From CAHJXF01 sp038240015 (GTDB lineage Bacteria > Pseudomonadota > Gammaproteobacteria > Burkholderiales > Burkholderiaceae_D), in contig JBBSEF010000113.1 of the NCBI GenBank assembly GCA_038240015.1, positions 1 to 7,703 of the forward strand: DNA of 7,703 bases, in the 5' to 3' direction. The position numbers were made by a program, and so were the translations under genes. Shown piece after piece: positions 6,365 through 7,703 of this stretch. The notes beneath the pieces were generated by a model, which was not told the origin of the DNA, ran no database searches, and saw only the letters and a list, made by a program, of their open reading frames with translations. Positions within the stretch are counted from its first letter, which is position 1, and every line of letters begins with the position of its first letter.

Positions 6365-6560
6365 CTTGTTCCTTTCAAGGTCCACTGGAGATTGATCGGA
6401 CGTTCTCCCCACACGCTCGTGGCGCGGGCTCGAACTACGCTCTTCCGCAACGCATGATGCGCAACGGCTTGCGGCGCGCCGGGCAGCGGCAACATCTTGC
6501 GCGACCGCGTTCCGGCATGAATCAAACGCTGTCGCCCGGAATGTCGAGCCATGCAGCGAG
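6365..6560 (-). promoter_or_regulatory. long untranslated leader of ilvI
   Basis: From the predicted start near 6559 to the ilvI ATG lie about 195 nt without a convincing gene. It contains a structured hairpin (6445-6474) and, near the start codon, a possible GGAGA/TCTCC pairing (6387-6408). I find no short ORF rich in Val, Leu or Ile codons and no hairpin followed by a T-run, so classic leader-peptide attenuation like that before leuA is not supported. Such length still suggests post-transcriptional control. Conserved RNA motifs have been reported near ilv genes of Betaproteobacteria, but I cannot confirm a match. Confidence 0.45.
6445..6474 (-). promoter_or_regulatory. hairpin within the ilvI leader
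   Basis: On the minus strand CCGCAA pairs with TTGCGG (6 bp). Inside it CGCA pairs with TGCG around a TCA loop, with a 7-nt bulge on the 5' side only and no unpaired base on the 3' side. No T-run follows. It is centred about 95 nt before the ilvI ATG. The pairing is visible; any regulatory role is a guess. Confidence 0.4.
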
Positions 6561-6566
6561 CCGCGG

Positions 6567-6595
6567 ACGATAGCGCACGCCCCCCAGACGGTCAA
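6567..6595 (-). promoter_or_regulatory. candidate sigma70 promoter of the ilvIHC operon
   Basis: On the minus strand TTGACC (6595-6590, five of six -35 bases), a 17-nt spacer and TATCGT (6572-6567, four of six -10 bases). Transcription would begin around 6559. It is the best promoter-like pair I found in the divergent gap on this strand. Confidence 0.5.
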
Positions 6596-6641
6596 GCCGA
6601 CGAGCGATGTGCACGCTGCAGCATGAGCAGTTTCGCGCATT

Positions 6642-6650
6642 TGTTAGCAT
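6642..6650 (+). promoter_or_regulatory. weak candidate extended -10 for the sigma-factor gene
   Basis: TGTTAGCAT reads as an extended -10 (TG-T-TAGCAT, four of six -10 bases), with no recognisable -35 at the proper distance. It would start the mRNA near 6657, about 95 nt before the sigma-factor ATG. Weak support; an autoregulated promoter with its own consensus cannot be excluded. Confidence 0.2.
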
Positions 6651-6710
6651 GGCCGCCTTTCAAGATCGCCGAGCGGCGCATGCGTGGCTGAATACGCCGT
6701 TCGATGCGAC

Positions 6711-6744
6711 GTGACGCCGAATTTTCGACGCCAACCCGCGTCAC
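6711..6744. repeat. inverted repeat just upstream of the sigma-factor start
   Basis: GTGACGC (6711-6717) and GCGTCAC (6738-6744) are perfect 7-bp inverted copies around a 20-nt spacer. The right arm ends 6 bp before the ATG at 6751, so in RNA the hairpin would hide the ribosome-binding region; in DNA it could be an operator. Chance is possible at this GC content. Confidence 0.4.
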
Positions 6745-6750
6745 CGCTTC

Positions 6751-7317
6751 ATGGCCAGTTCCGCTGAGCTCTCCCAATTCCTGGAATCCGTCGAACGTCG
6801 CGCGTTCAAGCAGGCCGTCTTTGCGGTCCGCGAAGACGCCTCCGCGCTCGACATCGTTCAAGACGCGATGATCAAGCTGGCCGAGAGCTACGGAGACAAG
6901 CCGGCCAACGAATGGCCGATGCTGTTCCAGCGCATCCTGCAGAACGTCATCCACGACTGGTTCCGCAGACAGAAGGTGCGCTCGACGTGGACCACCCTGT
7001 TCTCCGACCTGTCAACCGGAAAGGACAACGAGGAGTTTGACTTTCTGGAGAGTCTCGAGGCTGAGGACGGCTCTCGTTCGTCCGAGAGCGCTGCGGACCA
7101 GGTCGAACGCAGTCAGGTGCTCGCTGCGATCGATTCCGAAGTTCAGCGCCTGCCGGCTCGTCAACGAGAGGCTTTCGTCTTGCGTTACTGGGAAGAGATG
7201 GACGTCGCCGAAACGGCTGCGGCCATGGGTTGTTCGGAAGGCAGCGTCAAGACGCACTGCTCCCGAGCCACCCATGCACTCGCGCTAGCCTTGAAAGCGA
7301 AGGGGATCAGACTATGA
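6751..7317 (+). CDS. RNA polymerase sigma factor, ECF-like
   Basis: The 188-aa product has the two-domain build of extracytoplasmic-function sigma factors. Region 2 (about residues 9-77) includes ALDIVQDAMIKLAE, matching the core-binding part of region 2, and FRRQK near its end. An acidic linker (about 92-118) follows. Region 4 (about 130-180) holds LPARQREAFVLRYWEEMDVA and the helix-turn-helix MGCSEGSVKTH, which reads the -35 element in this family. There is no region 1.1 or region 3. The ATG at 6751 has no clear Shine-Dalgarno, and an inverted repeat lies directly upstream. Its stop overlaps the next ORF by ATGA, so the two are translationally coupled, the usual layout of a sigma factor with its membrane-bound regulator. 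It diverges from ilvI; I recall the same neighbourhood in Burkholderia/Ralstonia, so it is probably conserved rather than acquired. The target regulon and signal are unknown. Confidence 0.9.
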   Translation: MASSAELSQFLESVERRAFKQAVFAVREDASALDIVQDAMIKLAESYGDKPANEWPMLFQRILQNVIHDWFRRQKVRSTWTTLFSDLSTGKDNEEFDFLESLEAEDGSRSSESAADQVERSQVLAAIDSEVQRLPARQREAFVLRYWEEMDVAETAAAMGCSEGSVKTHCSRATHALALALKAKGIRL

Positions 7318-7703
7318 AGCGCTTCAATCACGATGGTGACCATGCGGACGCGCGGCAACCCGCGGATGCCGAGCGTCGCTTCGCATACCGTATTCGCCAG
7401 GCGCTCAACGAATCGGCTGCGGCCCTCGCACCCGCAACTTTGGAACGCCTCGCGACGGCGCGCAAGGCGGCCTTGCGTGCGCAAAAACGTCCGCAGCCTC
7501 GTCGCGTCGCGGCTTGGCAGGGTGAACTCGCCCAAGTCAATGTGGGTCGCGGCGACGATTCGTCGCGCTTCGGCTTCGCGCGTATCGGGCTGGTGTTCTC
7601 GGCGTTGCTCGTGGTGGGCGCTTGCCTGACCGGCCTCTATCAGTTCGAACAGCAGCGTCGCATCGAAGAGTTGGCCGATATGGACGCGGCCGTTCTGACC
7701 GAC
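7314..7703 (+). CDS. DUF3619-like single-pass membrane protein, possible anti-sigma partner (3' end cut off)
   Basis: The frame opens at the ATG of an ATGA overlap with the sigma-factor stop and stays open to the window end (130 codons seen). AGGGGA at 7301-7306 is a good ribosome-binding site. The N-terminal cytoplasmic part (about 1-88) is charged and Arg/Ala-rich, with a helical stretch LAPATLERLATARKAAL (39-55). One transmembrane segment spans about 89-109 (IGLVFSALLVVGACLTGLYQ), followed by QQRRIEELADMDAAVLTD, which I recall as typical of DUF3619 proteins. No zinc-binding anti-sigma motif (HxxxCxxC) is seen. The layout (N-terminal domain inside, one helix, remainder probably periplasmic) and coupling to a sigma gene suggest it holds or tunes that sigma factor. 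The family name is from memory and the anti-sigma role is inferred from context. Confidence 0.8.
   Translation, partial: MKRFNHDGDHADARQPADAERRFAYRIRQALNESAAALAPATLERLATARKAALRAQKRPQPRRVAAWQGELAQVNVGRGDDSSRFGFARIGLVFSALLVVGACLTGLYQFEQQRRIEELADMDAAVLTD

Noticed and set aside
4793..6457. Very long plus-strand open frame (554 codons) opposite ilvI
   Set aside because: It is an antisense shadow of a conserved gene in GC-rich DNA, with no ribosome-binding site, domain or promoter.
6148..6552. Upstream ORF starting near the predicted ilvI transcription start as a leader peptide
   Set aside because: It runs more than 200 nt into ilvI in another frame, has no cluster of Val/Leu/Ile codons and no associated terminator.
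6365..6640. N-terminal extension of ilvI by 92 codons
   Set aside because: The standard N-terminus starts at 6364 with a good ribosome-binding site, and the extension runs through the predicted promoter.
6649..6714. 21-codon plus-strand ORF in the divergent gap
   Set aside because: No ribosome-binding site, no informative codon pattern and no linkage to a terminator; likely chance.
1..7703. CRISPR arrays, tRNA/rRNA genes, insertion sequences, phage or attachment sites
   Set aside because: No direct-repeat arrays, cloverleaf-like sequences, transposase or integrase motifs or terminal repeats were seen; nearly all DNA is accounted for by core metabolic genes.

Overview
This window comes from a GC-rich betaproteobacterium, most likely Burkholderiales. 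I infer this from protein character and gene order: an ilvI-ilvH-ilvC ... pssA-leuA block on one strand, with a sigma-factor/DUF3619 pair diverging from ilvI. No database search was possible, so the genus is not assigned.

Minus strand, read from right to left in transcription order. A candidate sigma70-type promoter (6567-6595) and an untranslated leader of about 195 nt precede ilvI (6364-4616, acetolactate synthase large subunit). ilvI overlaps ilvH (4616-4125, the valine-sensing small subunit) by one base. ilvC (4096-3080, ketol-acid reductoisomerase) follows 28 nt later. A strong hairpin lies just after the ilvC stop. Next come a small predicted lipoprotein (2984-2790), pssA (2737-1907, phosphatidylserine synthase) and leuA (1659 to base 1, 2-isopropylmalate synthase, cut by the window edge). 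IlvIH and IlvC carry out the first two common steps of valine/isoleucine synthesis. LeuA draws 2-ketoisovalerate from that pathway into leucine. PssA belongs to phospholipid synthesis.

The most interesting part is the 247-bp gap between pssA and leuA. It holds all the parts of a leucine attenuator: a good promoter, an 18-codon leader peptide with three Leu codons in four positions (Leu-Leu-His-Leu, including a CTA codon), a 6-bp all-GC antiterminator pairing that uses the last codons of the leader ORF, and a 7-bp GC-rich terminator hairpin followed by TTTTGTTTTTT. The predicted transcription start falls on the A of the leader ATG and no Shine-Dalgarno is visible, so the leader peptide may be translated from a leaderless mRNA.

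Plus strand, right end. An ECF-like sigma factor (6751-7317) overlaps by ATGA a single-pass membrane protein of the DUF3619 type (7314 to the window end), which is probably its membrane partner. The 386-bp divergent gap holds the ilvI promoter and leader, a weak candidate promoter for the sigma gene and an inverted repeat.

No tRNA, rRNA, CRISPR array, insertion sequence or other mobile element was seen. The locus looks like ordinary core chromosome, with leuA regulation as the notable part.
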